From positions 396,936-460,935 of the forward strand of contig JABLXX010000001.1 of the NCBI GenBank assembly GCA_013177825.1: 64,000 nt of DNA. The letters are read 5' to 3'. The notes below the pieces were generated by a model. It was not told the DNA's origin. It worked only from the letters and a program-made list of their open reading frames with translations, and did not search any database. This document shows positions 8,417-15,741 of the stretch, piece after piece. Positions within the stretch are counted from its first letter, which is position 1. Each line of letters begins with the position of its first letter. The DNA comes from Syntrophaceae bacterium. Lineage in GTDB: Bacteria > Desulfobacterota > Syntrophia > Syntrophales > PHBD01. Both the position numbers and the translations under genes were made by a program.

Positions 8417-9124
8417 ATGGTTGCGATTACGATTGACGGGCGCAAGACAGACGCCAAGGAGAACTCGACGGTTCTTGAGAATGTCCGGAGCCAGGGAATC
8501 ATCCTGCCCACCCTCTGCCACCACGAGGAAGTGAGCGCCTTCGGGTCATGCCGTCTCTGCACGGTGGAGATCAAGGCCAACGGAAAGTGGCAGCTTGCCA
8601 CCGCCTGCAATACGCCGGTAGCGAAGGGCCTGGAGGTCCGGACCAACTCGGAGCAGGCCATCGAGGCGCGCGCCTTGGCGGCCCGGCTTCTTTACTCGAA
8701 ATATCCGAAGACGAAGGCCGTTCGGGACATCGCCCGCCAGGTGGGTGTGGACGTTGCCGACGAAAAGGCCGACGCGAAAGACTGCGTTCTCTGCGGACTT
8801 TGTGTCCGGGCCTGCCGGGAAGTGGTGGGCGCCTGCGCGCTGACTTTCGCGGACCGCGGTCTGGGCCGCGACCTGGACGAGCCGAAGATCGACTTCACCA
8901 CCGACGCCTGCATCGGCTGCGGATCCTGCGCCTTCATCTGCCCCACCGGCTATGTGCGCATGGAGACCACCGGAGACCGCCGGATGATCTGGGACAAGGT
9001 CTTCAAGATGGCCACCTGCAAAGTCTGCGGCCGCTACTTTGCACCGGAAGACCAGTTGGCCTTCATCAGCAAGCAGACCGGCGTGCCGATGAGCGCGCTC
9101 ATGACCTGCGTCAGCTGCCGGTAA
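8417..9124 (+). CDS. NuoG/HydA-N-terminal-like Fe-S electron-transfer subunit
   Basis: 235 residues. A [2Fe-2S] ferredoxin fold at the N-terminus (C34, then CRLC, then a further Cys near residue 63) is followed by two [4Fe-4S] motifs, CVLCGLCVRACRE and CIGCGSCAFICPT. The His-Cys3 cluster found in NuoG and many hydrogenase N-termini is not apparent. A CKVCG...CVSC pair at the C-terminus could hold another metal site. It is the last gene of the operon and probably relays electrons between the flavoprotein subunit and ferredoxin or the delta subunit. A strong hairpin with T-run follows at 9175-9210. Confidence 0.8.
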   Translation: MVAITIDGRKTDAKENSTVLENVRSQGIILPTLCHHEEVSAFGSCRLCTVEIKANGKWQLATACNTPVAKGLEVRTNSEQAIEARALAARLLYSKYPKTKAVRDIARQVGVDVADEKADAKDCVLCGLCVRACREVVGACALTFADRGLGRDLDEPKIDFTTDACIGCGSCAFICPTGYVRMETTGDRRMIWDKVFKMATCKVCGRYFAPEDQLAFISKQTGVPMSALMTCVSCR

Positions 9125-9166
9125 ACCAAGCGGGAACAGGTATTTCTCCCGATACCGAATCGTCTC

Positions 9167-9195
9167 TTGACAAGGGACCGCTTTTTTCCTAAAAA
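9167..9195 (+). promoter_or_regulatory. Candidate promoter of the tRNA-Asn gene
   Basis: TTGACA at 9167-9172, a 17-base spacer, then TAAAAA at 9190-9195, with the tRNA starting 29 bases further on. The elements overlap the upstream terminator hairpin, an arrangement that fits in compact genomes but weakens the -10 call. Confidence 0.5.
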
Positions 9196-9210
9196 GCGGT
9201 TCCGTTTTTT
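9175..9210 (+). terminator. Rho-independent terminator of the oxidoreductase operon
   Basis: GGACCGCTTTTT pairs with AAAAAGCGGTTCC (9191-9203) around a short loop, with one bulged base, and is followed by a run of T at 9205-9211. It ends the gene run begun at 3297. Confidence 0.7.
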
Positions 9211-9223
9211 TACACCGACGCAT

Positions 9224-9299
9224 TCCCCAGTAGCTCAGTCGGTAGAGCAGATGGCTGTTAACCATCGGGTCTGTGGTTCGAGTCCGCACTGGGGAGCCA
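9224..9299 (+). tRNA. tRNA-Asn (anticodon GTT)
   Basis: A full 76-nt cloverleaf can be drawn: acceptor TCCCCAG / CTGGGGA, D-arm AGCTCAGTCGGTAGAGC, anticodon stem GATGG / CCATC with loop CTGTTAA (anticodon GTT), T-arm with GGTTCGAGTCC, discriminator G and an encoded CCA. It lies directly left of the defence island. Confidence 0.95.
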
Positions 9300-9309
9300 A
9301 TAAAGAAGA

Positions 9310-9341
9310 GGGGTTAGCCAAGGTCAGGTTAACCCCTTTTT
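9310..9341 (+). terminator. Terminator after tRNA-Asn
   Basis: GGGGTTA at 9310 pairs with TTAACCCC at 9329-9336, followed by TTTTT. It also faces the 3' end of the WYL regulator gene from the other side. Confidence 0.6.
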
Positions 9342-9388
9342 CTCTTTCCAGTCCTTTATCCCTCGATTGTCCCACTTCTATTTGGCTA

Positions 9389-10324
9389 TCACTGCTGCTG
9401 GTTCTGAACCCACCCCTTCACCTCTTCAAAGAATTCCTTCCGGAAATCCTCGGGACCGAGGATCGAGATATGGGGAATCCATGAGCGGAGAATGCTCCGG
9501 ATCGCCTCGTAGCGGCCCACCCGGTAGGTGACGACGAGGGAGCCGTCGGGCCGTTCCTCCCGGATCTCCTGGCTGGGATACATCTTTCGCCGCCGGAAGT
9601 AATCGCTGACATCGGCATCCACCTTAACCGTCACTTCCAGGTGCGGGTCCCTGGCGAACCAGATGTTAGAGCTGCTCCGGAGCACATCGTCAATATCCGA
9701 AGGTGCCCCGGGGAAGCAGGCCTTCGTGAGCCGGAAATCGGAGATCTTGTCCAGGGCATAGCGTTTCATGACCCCCGATTCGTTGTCCTTTCCCACGAGG
9801 TACCAGAAGCCGCCGAACCAGGCCACCCGGTAGGGATCGAGGGTGACCGGGTGGGGTGACGCGGCATTGTACTGGAACCCCACCTTCTTCTTTTCCCGGA
9901 TGGCCCGGACGGCCCGGTTCAGGAGACGGTTGTCCAGGACCACCGGGTCGTCGATCTTCACGAAGACCGGCATGGTGGTGACGCAGTCCCAGAGCCGGTC
10001 GAGGACTCCGTCGGCTGCCTTCTGGAAGGGGTCGCCCAGTTGCCCCACCAGGTTCTTCAGGGCCACCACCAGCGCCAGCTCCGTGTCATCGAAGACCTCC
10101 AGGTTCTTCACCAGGTCCTTGTTCATCTCGTAGAGCCCCTTCCGGACCTCGTGGAGGGGAAACCCCGATTCCTTCAGGAGCAGGACGTCCCGTTGGATCG
10201 TGCGCGGGGTGGTCTTGAGCTGCTTGCTCAGCGAACTCGTGTGGATCCGGTCGTGCTCCATGAAGAGCCGAAGAATCCGCCCCAGTCGGATCAGCCTCGT
10301 CTCGGAACCCTTCTGTGTTCCCAT
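9389..10324 (-). CDS. WYL-domain transcriptional regulator with N-terminal winged HTH
   Basis: 311 residues. An HTH_11/DeoR-like DNA-binding domain occupies about residues 10-65 (SSLSKQLKTTPRTIQRDVLLL). A WYL sensor domain follows at about 140-225 (VGFQYNAASPHPVTLDPYRVAWFGGFWYLVGKD), and a WCX-type C-terminal dimerisation region ends the protein. WYL proteins of this build (for example CapW and BrxR) repress phage-defence operons and are thought to sense nucleic-acid signals. It is divergent from the ARPP-1 operon, has a good promoter of its own at 10375-10403, and a 34-bp dyad lies between the two genes, so it most likely controls that operon. Confidence 0.85.
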   Translation of the reverse strand: MGTQKGSETRLIRLGRILRLFMEHDRIHTSSLSKQLKTTPRTIQRDVLLLKESGFPLHEVRKGLYEMNKDLVKNLEVFDDTELALVVALKNLVGQLGDPFQKAADGVLDRLWDCVTTMPVFVKIDDPVVLDNRLLNRAVRAIREKKKVGFQYNAASPHPVTLDPYRVAWFGGFWYLVGKDNESGVMKRYALDKISDFRLTKACFPGAPSDIDDVLRSSSNIWFARDPHLEVTVKVDADVSDYFRRRKMYPSQEIREERPDGSLVVTYRVGRYEAIRSILRSWIPHISILGPEDFRKEFFEEVKGWVQNQQQ

Positions 10325-10374
10325 CGCCGCCTCCCGGAAAGAATATGCGACACACCCTCGTCGTCTGACCGTGG

Positions 10375-10403
10375 AATTATCAGCAGCCTGTAGGTATGGT
10401 CAA
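10375..10403 (-). promoter_or_regulatory. Promoter of the WYL regulator gene
   Basis: On the minus strand, TTGACC (10403-10398), a 17-base spacer, then ATAATT (10380-10375), about 50 bp before the regulator's ATG. Confidence 0.6.
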
Positions 10404-10432
10404 ACACAAAAACGAGGGACACTTCCCCAATA

Positions 10433-10466
10433 AATAGAAGGGGGAGGTTGTTCTCCTATTTCTATT
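10433..10466. promoter_or_regulatory. 34-bp dyad operator upstream of the ARPP-1 operon
   Basis: Two nested complementary pairs share one centre at 10449.5: AATAGAA (10433-10439) with TTCTATT (10460-10466), and GGAG (10443-10446) with CTCC (10453-10456). The dyad ends just before the ARPP-1 ribosome site (AAAGGAGG). Its place between a WYL gene and a defence-type operon fits a repressor site. The symmetry is seen directly; the binding protein is inferred. Confidence 0.6.
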
Positions 10467-10479
10467 CAAAGGAGGCACC

Positions 10480-11475
10480 ATGGAAACGATCATTGCGCAA
10501 AGGCTGAAAGACCTCCGCCTGGGAGAACCACAGTCGCACAGGAACGTCACGATCATTCCCGTCATGGGTCCCGAAAGCGGCCCGGACTACCTCACCCTGA
10601 AGGAGGCCATGGACACCGGGTCCCTTGTCGTCGTGGAGGTCAGCGAAGGCGGTGCCGTCCCGGAATTGAAGGTCGTCAACAAGGGTGTGAAGCCCGTTCT
10701 CCTCCTGGATGGCGAGGAGCTATCGGGGGCCAAGCAGAACCGTGTCCTCAACACGACGATCCTCATCAGAATCAACTCGGAGACCATCATCCCCGTGAGC
10801 TGCACCGAGCATGGCCGCTGGTCCTACCGGACCGCCGCCTTCGAGGACTCGGGCATCATGATGTCCTCTCACCTCCGGCGGGTGAAGAACGAGTCGGTGG
10901 CCCGCTCCCTGAAAGAGCGCCAGCACTTCCGGTCGGATCAGCATGCCGTCTGGGACGGCATCGAAGAGCAGGCCAAGCGGGCCGGCGTCCGCTCCTCCAC
11001 CGGCGCCATGAAGGACATTCACGAGTCCCGCACGGAGGACCTTGACTCCTTCCTTGCCCACTTTGCCCTGGTAGAAGGCCAGCAGGGCCTCATCGTCCTG
11101 GTGAACGGACAGGTGGCGGGGATGGACCTGGTCTCTATGCCAAAGGCATACGGTGTCCTGCACACAAAGCTTCTCAAGAGCTACGTCATGGACGCCCTCC
11201 TGCACCCGACATCCAACGGGAACGGTGCAAAGGCCGCCCCCGAAACCGCCCGTGCCTTCCTGGGAGAGATCTGCCTTACCAGGGAGGAAAGGTTTGTCTC
11301 CGTCGGCTGCGGCTGGGACTACCGCTACGAGAGCCCCGGAATCGTCGGATCCGCCCTGGTCCACGAGAAGGCAGTGATCCACCTGGCCTTCTTCCGGACC
11401 GTCGGCAGTGCGAGCAAAACCGGTCCCATGGCCACGGCCTCCCACCGGAGACAGTACCGAACAATAAGACAGTGA
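10480..11475 (+). CDS. ARPP-1-family protein
   Basis: 331 residues, matching what I recall as ARPP-1 (ADP-ribosylglycohydrolase and rhodanese-phosphatase associated protein), a family named from genomic association in predicted conflict or nucleotide-processing systems. Typical blocks are GSLVVVEVSEGGAVPELKVVNKGVKPVLLLDGEELSGAKQNRVLNTTILI near the N-terminus, IPVSCTEHGRWSY, and the downstream helical part with GLIVLVNGQVAGMDLV. The biochemical activity is not established. Strong ribosome site (AAAGGAGGCACC) before ATG 10480. First gene of a same-strand run with an HD hydrolase, a nuclease and a rhodanese-fold phosphatase, which matches the association the family is named for, minus the ADP-ribosylglycohydrolase. 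Confidence 0.75.
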   Translation: METIIAQRLKDLRLGEPQSHRNVTIIPVMGPESGPDYLTLKEAMDTGSLVVVEVSEGGAVPELKVVNKGVKPVLLLDGEELSGAKQNRVLNTTILIRINSETIIPVSCTEHGRWSYRTAAFEDSGIMMSSHLRRVKNESVARSLKERQHFRSDQHAVWDGIEEQAKRAGVRSSTGAMKDIHESRTEDLDSFLAHFALVEGQQGLIVLVNGQVAGMDLVSMPKAYGVLHTKLLKSYVMDALLHPTSNGNGAKAAPETARAFLGEICLTREERFVSVGCGWDYRYESPGIVGSALVHEKAVIHLAFFRTVGSASKTGPMATASHRRQYRTIRQ

Positions 11476-11502
11476 TTTGTCCGCAAGGATTGCCATATCG
11501 CT

Positions 11503-12120
11503 ATGACTGTGCTATCGAACACACCGAAGTTGCTATTGGAACGCTACGATGTCCTGAAACGGAAGGTAGTCTCCCGACAGGAACCATTCCAACGGTTCCT
11601 GCAGTTCCTGGAGCGGGAGACCACTTGGCTTATGTCGCCGGCGAGCACCCGTTATCACTTGGCTGTGGAACGGGGTCTCCTGGCGCACAGTGTCGGCGTG
11701 GCGGACACACTGCTTCACATCTCCAGGTTCCTTGCGCCGGCTATACCGGAAGAGAGCTGCGTCATTACCGGGCTATTCCACGATGTGGGCAAGCTCGGAT
11801 CGACGGGCCGGCCGCTCTACATTCCCAACGAGAACGAGTGGCAGGTCAAAAACAGGGGAATTTGCTATCGGGTCAACCCGGAGGTTACGGCCATGGGCCT
11901 CGCTGTCCGCAGCCTTTACCTGGTAGCCCGGTTCATCCCCCTTTCAGATGAGGAAGCCCAAGCCATCGCTTACCACGACGGCCAATACATCGAGGAGAAC
12001 CGCGTCGTTGCGCACAAGGAGGCACCTCTTACCTTGCTCCTTCACTGGGCGGACTACTGGACCGCCCATATTTATGAGGAAGGCCGTCATCCTCTGATTT
12101 CAGAACCGGAGGTATCATAA
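11503..12120 (+). CDS. HD-domain phosphohydrolase
   Basis: 205 residues with the complete HD metal-binding set: H62 (LLAHSVGVAD), H93-D94 (LFHDVGKLG), H158 (AYHDGQY) and D184 (HWADYW). HD enzymes hydrolyse phosphate esters of nucleotides or nucleic acids; the exact substrate is not deducible. It lies 27 bp after ARPP-1 and 3 bp before the nuclease gene, so all are likely one transcript. A nucleotide-signal or dNTP hydrolase role would suit a defence operon, but a metabolite repair role is also possible. Confidence 0.8.
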   Translation: MTVLSNTPKLLLERYDVLKRKVVSRQEPFQRFLQFLERETTWLMSPASTRYHLAVERGLLAHSVGVADTLLHISRFLAPAIPEESCVITGLFHDVGKLGSTGRPLYIPNENEWQVKNRGICYRVNPEVTAMGLAVRSLYLVARFIPLSDEEAQAIAYHDGQYIEENRVVAHKEAPLTLLLHWADYWTAHIYEEGRHPLISEPEVS

Positions 12121-12123
12121 GAA

Positions 12124-12762
12124 TTGAAAATCATCGGGTATGGCGAGGACGGACTGACACTCTGGGCGCTCCAGTGGAAACTGGGCCATATTCTTAACCA
12201 GTTGAAAGACCAGTCTGATCTGCAAGAGTGTCAGGTTTTCTACCGACCGAGCTTTGGCAGACGAGGCGGTCCCGGCAGTTCACAGTTTGGAGAATTTGAT
12301 TTTCTTCTTTTAAGCAGAGATCATCTTTATCTGGGTGAGAGCAAGTGGAAGCAATCGTCTGAGGATATAACAGAAGGAGTCATTACCCTGCGAGGAGAGC
12401 AGGCGGTCAGAAACCTGGTATTCAGAGCCTATGTGGAGGAATGGTTTGACAAAGGAGACTGGGCAGGTGTTCCGTCGAGATTGAGAATGCTATCCCCTTC
12501 GATTGATAAGAAGATTCCCTCTCCAAAAAGTCTGCTTGCCGGAAACCTGAAGTCAATTCTAACGATGATCAAAACACATTTTGGCAACAAAAAGCCAATA
12601 ATCCGGGACGTGCTTCTTTATTTTTTCCATTCGAAAGAGATGCAAAAGAGGCCGATTCCAAACAAGGTCCAAGTTCTCAAAGGGAATAGAATCGACTTCA
12701 CAGTTATGGCCCTCGATTATTCAGGGGCCGTAATCGAGGACACGCATTACTTTAAACTGTGA
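12124..12762 (+). CDS. PD-(D/E)XK-type nuclease-like protein
   Basis: 212 residues beginning at TTG 12124, with GGAGG at 12109-12113 ten bases upstream; no ATG fits. The core GEFDFLLLSRDHLYLGESKWK gives D59, then E72-x-K74, the spacing and beta-strand context of PD-(D/E)XK nucleases. The remainder is unrecognised. Codon use is AT-richer than its neighbours, which suggests separate transfer or frequent exchange, as expected for an effector. It could be a restriction-type or toxic DNase; a nickase or structural homologue without activity cannot be ruled out. Confidence 0.65.
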   Translation: MKIIGYGEDGLTLWALQWKLGHILNQLKDQSDLQECQVFYRPSFGRRGGPGSSQFGEFDFLLLSRDHLYLGESKWKQSSEDITEGVITLRGEQAVRNLVFRAYVEEWFDKGDWAGVPSRLRMLSPSIDKKIPSPKSLLAGNLKSILTMIKTHFGNKKPIIRDVLLYFFHSKEMQKRPIPNKVQVLKGNRIDFTVMALDYSGAVIEDTHYFKL

Positions 12763-12834
12763 ATAATATTAGATAGGTGCACGCTGTTTCAGGGGGCGCA
12801 CATTCCTTATGTATATCGGTATGACGTTGACTAC

Positions 12835-13386
12835 ATGACCAAACCTTTGAATGTTCCTTTTCCAAGGTCCTACTGGGTGGCCCCCGACACATTCCTTGCC
12901 GGCTTCTACCCCGGGGACCGGAACCGCCGAGCCATGGAGCAGAGACTAAGTGCTCTCCTGGAATGCGGCATCCGGCACATTGTGAACCTGATGGAGGAGG
13001 ACGAGACGGATCACGACGGAAAACCATTCAGATCTTACGAGACCCTCGTCCAAGGTATCGCGGACCAGTTCGGTTTTCAGGTAGCCTGTGAGCGGACCCC
13101 GATCCGGGATCTCGGCATTCCTGCCAGAGAAACGATGGTGAAGATTCTTGATGGGATCGACAGTGCAATTGCTGCGGATCGTCCCGTTTACGTTCACTGC
13201 TGGGGTGGCCGCGGCCGGACAGGCACCGTCGTGGGATGCTGGCTTGTCCGGCATGGCATTGCTAACGGCACTATAGCCCTCAACCATATCCACGAACTCC
13301 GGCGATTTGAAGCGACGGCTCATTCACCGTCGCCGGAAACGCAGCCGCAGAGGCAGATGGTTCTGACTTGGAAGCGGGGCGAATAG
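12835..13386 (+). CDS. Rhodanese/dual-specificity-phosphatase fold protein
   Basis: 183 residues. The CX5R active-site loop is intact (HCWGGRGRTGT: C122, R128), with a plausible general acid D92 in PIRDLGIP. The N-terminal SYWVAPDTFLAGFYPG motif is typical of bacterial phosphatase domains found next to, or fused with, ADP-ribosylglycohydrolases. Here it stands alone, 72 bp after the nuclease gene. Likely substrates are phosphoproteins or phosphorylated (ADP-)ribose nucleotides; sequence cannot choose. ATG 12835 is the only good start, although the ribosome site is poor, so it may rely on coupling. Confidence 0.8.
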   Translation: MTKPLNVPFPRSYWVAPDTFLAGFYPGDRNRRAMEQRLSALLECGIRHIVNLMEEDETDHDGKPFRSYETLVQGIADQFGFQVACERTPIRDLGIPARETMVKILDGIDSAIAADRPVYVHCWGGRGRTGTVVGCWLVRHGIANGTIALNHIHELRRFEATAHSPSPETQPQRQMVLTWKRGE

Positions 13387-13398
13387 GAGCCGATCACA

Positions 13399-13563
13399 GT
13401 GAACAAGATAAATGCTTTTGTGGTTATCTGGCAGGGCGCTCTATCGGTGTGGACCTGTGGAAAGCCTTTCGTTCAAGGGACAGGCATTATACGGCTTATC
13501 ATGAATGGTAGTTGCGATCCCTTCGGCCTGAAACGGGGCGAATGGATTGATAAATTGAGATAA
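13399..13563 (+). CDS. Small unrecognised ORF (54 residues)
   Basis: GTG at 13399, with AGGAG at 13385-13389 nine bases upstream, opens a 55-codon frame to TAA 13561. It translates to VNKINAFVVIWQGALSVWTC and onward to DPFGLKRGEWIDKLR. It fills the gap between the phosphatase and the GmrSD-type gene, and its stop lies just before the next ribosome site. No family is recognised. The ribosome site, the tight packing and the lack of other features in the gap are the only support. Confidence 0.4.
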   Translation: MNKINAFVVIWQGALSVWTCGKPFVQGTGIIRLIMNGSCDPFGLKRGEWIDKLR

Positions 13564-13581
13564 CAATCAGGAGTGAAACAG

Positions 13582-15543
13582 GTGAAAATTTCGACCATTC
13601 TCGATCACATCGACGGCGGTCATATGGCATTGCCTGAATTTCAGCGAGGCTACGTCTGGAACCGCGACCAAGTTCGCGGATTTTTTGATTCGCTTTACCG
13701 TCGTCATCCCGTGGGGGGGCTCCTGGTGTGGGCCACCGAGTCCAATTCGGCTACCCATCGCGGTGACGGCCGGCTGGCAGCGGGTATCGTAAAACTTCTT
13801 CTCGACGGGCAACAGCGTATCACTTCGCTTTATGGAGTTGTCAGAGGAAGACCGCCAGAGTTTTTCGATGGGAATGCGCAGGCTTTTACAGGCCTTCGGT
13901 TTCATCTTGAGACTGAGACGTTCGAATTTTACCAACCGCTGAAAATGCAGGATGACCCACTCTGGATTGATGTCACAGAACTTTTGATGAAAGGCACAGC
14001 CGGGCTTGGCGAATTTGTTGGTCGCCTGACTTCTCAATCGGCCCTCTCTGACAAAGTCGGCGAATATGTCGGACGCCTTAGTCGCTTGCTCGGAATCATA
14101 GATATCGTTCTACATGTGGAAGAAGTTACAGGAACCGACAAGTCGCTGGATGTTGTCGTGGAGATCTTCAACCGGGTTAACAGCGGAGGCACGAAACTCT
14201 CGAAGGGTGATCTGGCCCTGGCCAAGATTTGTGCGGATTGGCCTGAGGCCCGTGACACCATGAAGAGTCATCTCAAGGGTTGGGCTAGCGCGGATTACCG
14301 TTTCAACCTCGACTGGCTGCTTCGCTCCGTGAACACGGTGTTAACCGGAGAGGCGAAGTTCCAGTTCCTGCATGACAAGAACGCGACGGAGATTCAGGAC
14401 GGTTTGAAACGGGCCGTCAAGCACATCGACACCTGCCTGAACCTGATCAGCGGAAGACTGGGCCTTGACCATGATCAGGTCTTCTTCGGTCGTTTCGGAG
14501 TGCCGGTGATGGTTCGCTATCTCGACCAACGAAGCGGCCTGTTGGACGAGAAGGAACGAGACAGGCTGATGTTCTGGTTCGTTCAAGCAGGCATGTGGGG
14601 GCGATTCTCCGGATCGACGGAATCCTACATTGACCAGGACTTGGCAGTGCTGGAAGGAAACAAAGATGGCTTGGATAAGCTGTTAAAACAGTTGCGTCTC
14701 TGGCATGGCGGCCTGCAGGTTGAACCAGGACATTTTACTGGCTGGAGCCTGGGTGCCCGTTTCTATCCCGTTCTTTACATGCTGACAAGGATGGGACAGG
14801 CACGGGATTGGGGGACAGGACTCCCTCTGAAGGCCAGTTTGCTCGGGAAAATGAGTCATCTTGAAGTGCATCATATCTTCCCGAAAGCGAGGCTATACAA
14901 GCACAGCTACAAACGCCCGGAAGTCAATGCCGTGGCCAATTTCTGCTTCCTTACCAAAGACACAAATCTCAGCATCAGCGACCGGCTGCCGGAGGACTAT
15001 TTCCCAGAAATTGAGAAAGCGCATCCCGGCGCCTTGGCATCCCAGTGGATTCCGACGGATCCTGAGTTGTGGAAGATAGCGAACTTCCGTGATTTTTTAG
15101 AAGCTCGAAAAATACTCCTGGCGCAGGAAGTAAACAAGCAAATGGAAGAATTGCTGCACGGTGACACACGCTGGCTTGTAGGTCCTGTAACTGCCGTTCC
15201 TGCAGCCCCAGTAATCGTTGGAGGAATTACAAGCGAAGAAGAGGAAGAACAGCTCGAAGCCTTGAACCATTGGATGGAAGATCAGCAGCTTCCTCGTGGA
15301 ATACTCGCTTATGATTTTTCCGATTCGGACACAGGTCAACAGAGGGCCGTATTCGATCTGGCATGGCCGAATGGCATCCAGGCAGAACTCAGTCAGCCGG
15401 TTGCTGTGCTTTTAAATGAAGGAACGGAAGTACTTGCTATAGCGAGCCAAGCCGGATTTCGTTTTTTTACGAATGTGTCTGACTTTCAAAACTACGTAAA
15501 GACGGAGATTTTGGGGCTGGATCAACAGCTTGGGGTAGCGTAG
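13582..15543 (+). CDS. GmrSD-type single-chain DUF262/HNH (DUF1524) nuclease
   Basis: 653 residues. The N-terminal DUF262 (GmrS-like, ParB-fold) domain shows LPEFQRGYVW and the LLLDGQQRITSLYG motif; the C-terminal DUF1524 (GmrD-like) domain has the HNH signature LEVHHIFPKARL (H430, H431) with a later Asn in NAVANFCFLT. Proteins with both domains act as NTP-dependent type IV restriction enzymes on modified phage DNA; the same architecture is also found in BrxU. GTG 13582 was preferred to GTG 13573 because AGGAG at 13569-13573 gives it an 8-base spacer. It stands alone, before the type I operon. Confidence 0.85.
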   Translation: MKISTILDHIDGGHMALPEFQRGYVWNRDQVRGFFDSLYRRHPVGGLLVWATESNSATHRGDGRLAAGIVKLLLDGQQRITSLYGVVRGRPPEFFDGNAQAFTGLRFHLETETFEFYQPLKMQDDPLWIDVTELLMKGTAGLGEFVGRLTSQSALSDKVGEYVGRLSRLLGIIDIVLHVEEVTGTDKSLDVVVEIFNRVNSGGTKLSKGDLALAKICADWPEARDTMKSHLKGWASADYRFNLDWLLRSVNTVLTGEAKFQFLHDKNATEIQDGLKRAVKHIDTCLNLISGRLGLDHDQVFFGRFGVPVMVRYLDQRSGLLDEKERDRLMFWFVQAGMWGRFSGSTESYIDQDLAVLEGNKDGLDKLLKQLRLWHGGLQVEPGHFTGWSLGARFYPVLYMLTRMGQARDWGTGLPLKASLLGKMSHLEVHHIFPKARLYKHSYKRPEVNAVANFCFLTKDTNLSISDRLPEDYFPEIEKAHPGALASQWIPTDPELWKIANFRDFLEARKILLAQEVNKQMEELLHGDTRWLVGPVTAVPAAPVIVGGITSEEEEEQLEALNHWMEDQQLPRGILAYDFSDSDTGQQRAVFDLAWPNGIQAELSQPVAVLLNEGTEVLAIASQAGFRFFTNVSDFQNYVKTEILGLDQQLGVA

Positions 15544-15569
15544 GCCGAAACCTCTCTATTCAGAAATTA

Positions 15570-15591
15570 ACAGGCGGCATCATCCGCCTGT
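15570..15591. terminator. Perfect 8-bp hairpin after the GmrSD-type gene
   Basis: ACAGGCGG and CCGCCTGT flank CATCAT. No T-run follows, so it is a weak terminator or an RNA 3'-end stabiliser. The rest of the 198-bp gap holds a second imperfect inverted repeat (ATGATATCCGG ... CCGGAATCAT, 15682-15706) 35 bp before hsdM, a possible operator. Confidence 0.4.
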
Positions 15592-15741
15592 CCTGATATC
15601 GTGGTTGCATCATCGTCGGAAGGCGAGTACATTCAACACGTTCTTAATCTTCACCCTGTCATTTTTCCAATCATTGAAATGATGATATCCGGCTTTCCGG
15701 AATCATAACAAGCCATTACCTCAAGGAAAGCAGAGAAAATC

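Noticed and set aside
6419-8524. Long open frame on the minus strand opposite the NAD(P)-linked flavoprotein
   Set aside because: High GC third positions on the plus strand create long antisense frames; it has no domain and the plus frame is clearly real.
15682-15706. Operator for hsdM
   Set aside because: The inverted repeat is imperfect and no regulator gene is adjacent; mentioned in the hairpin entry but not listed as a separate site.
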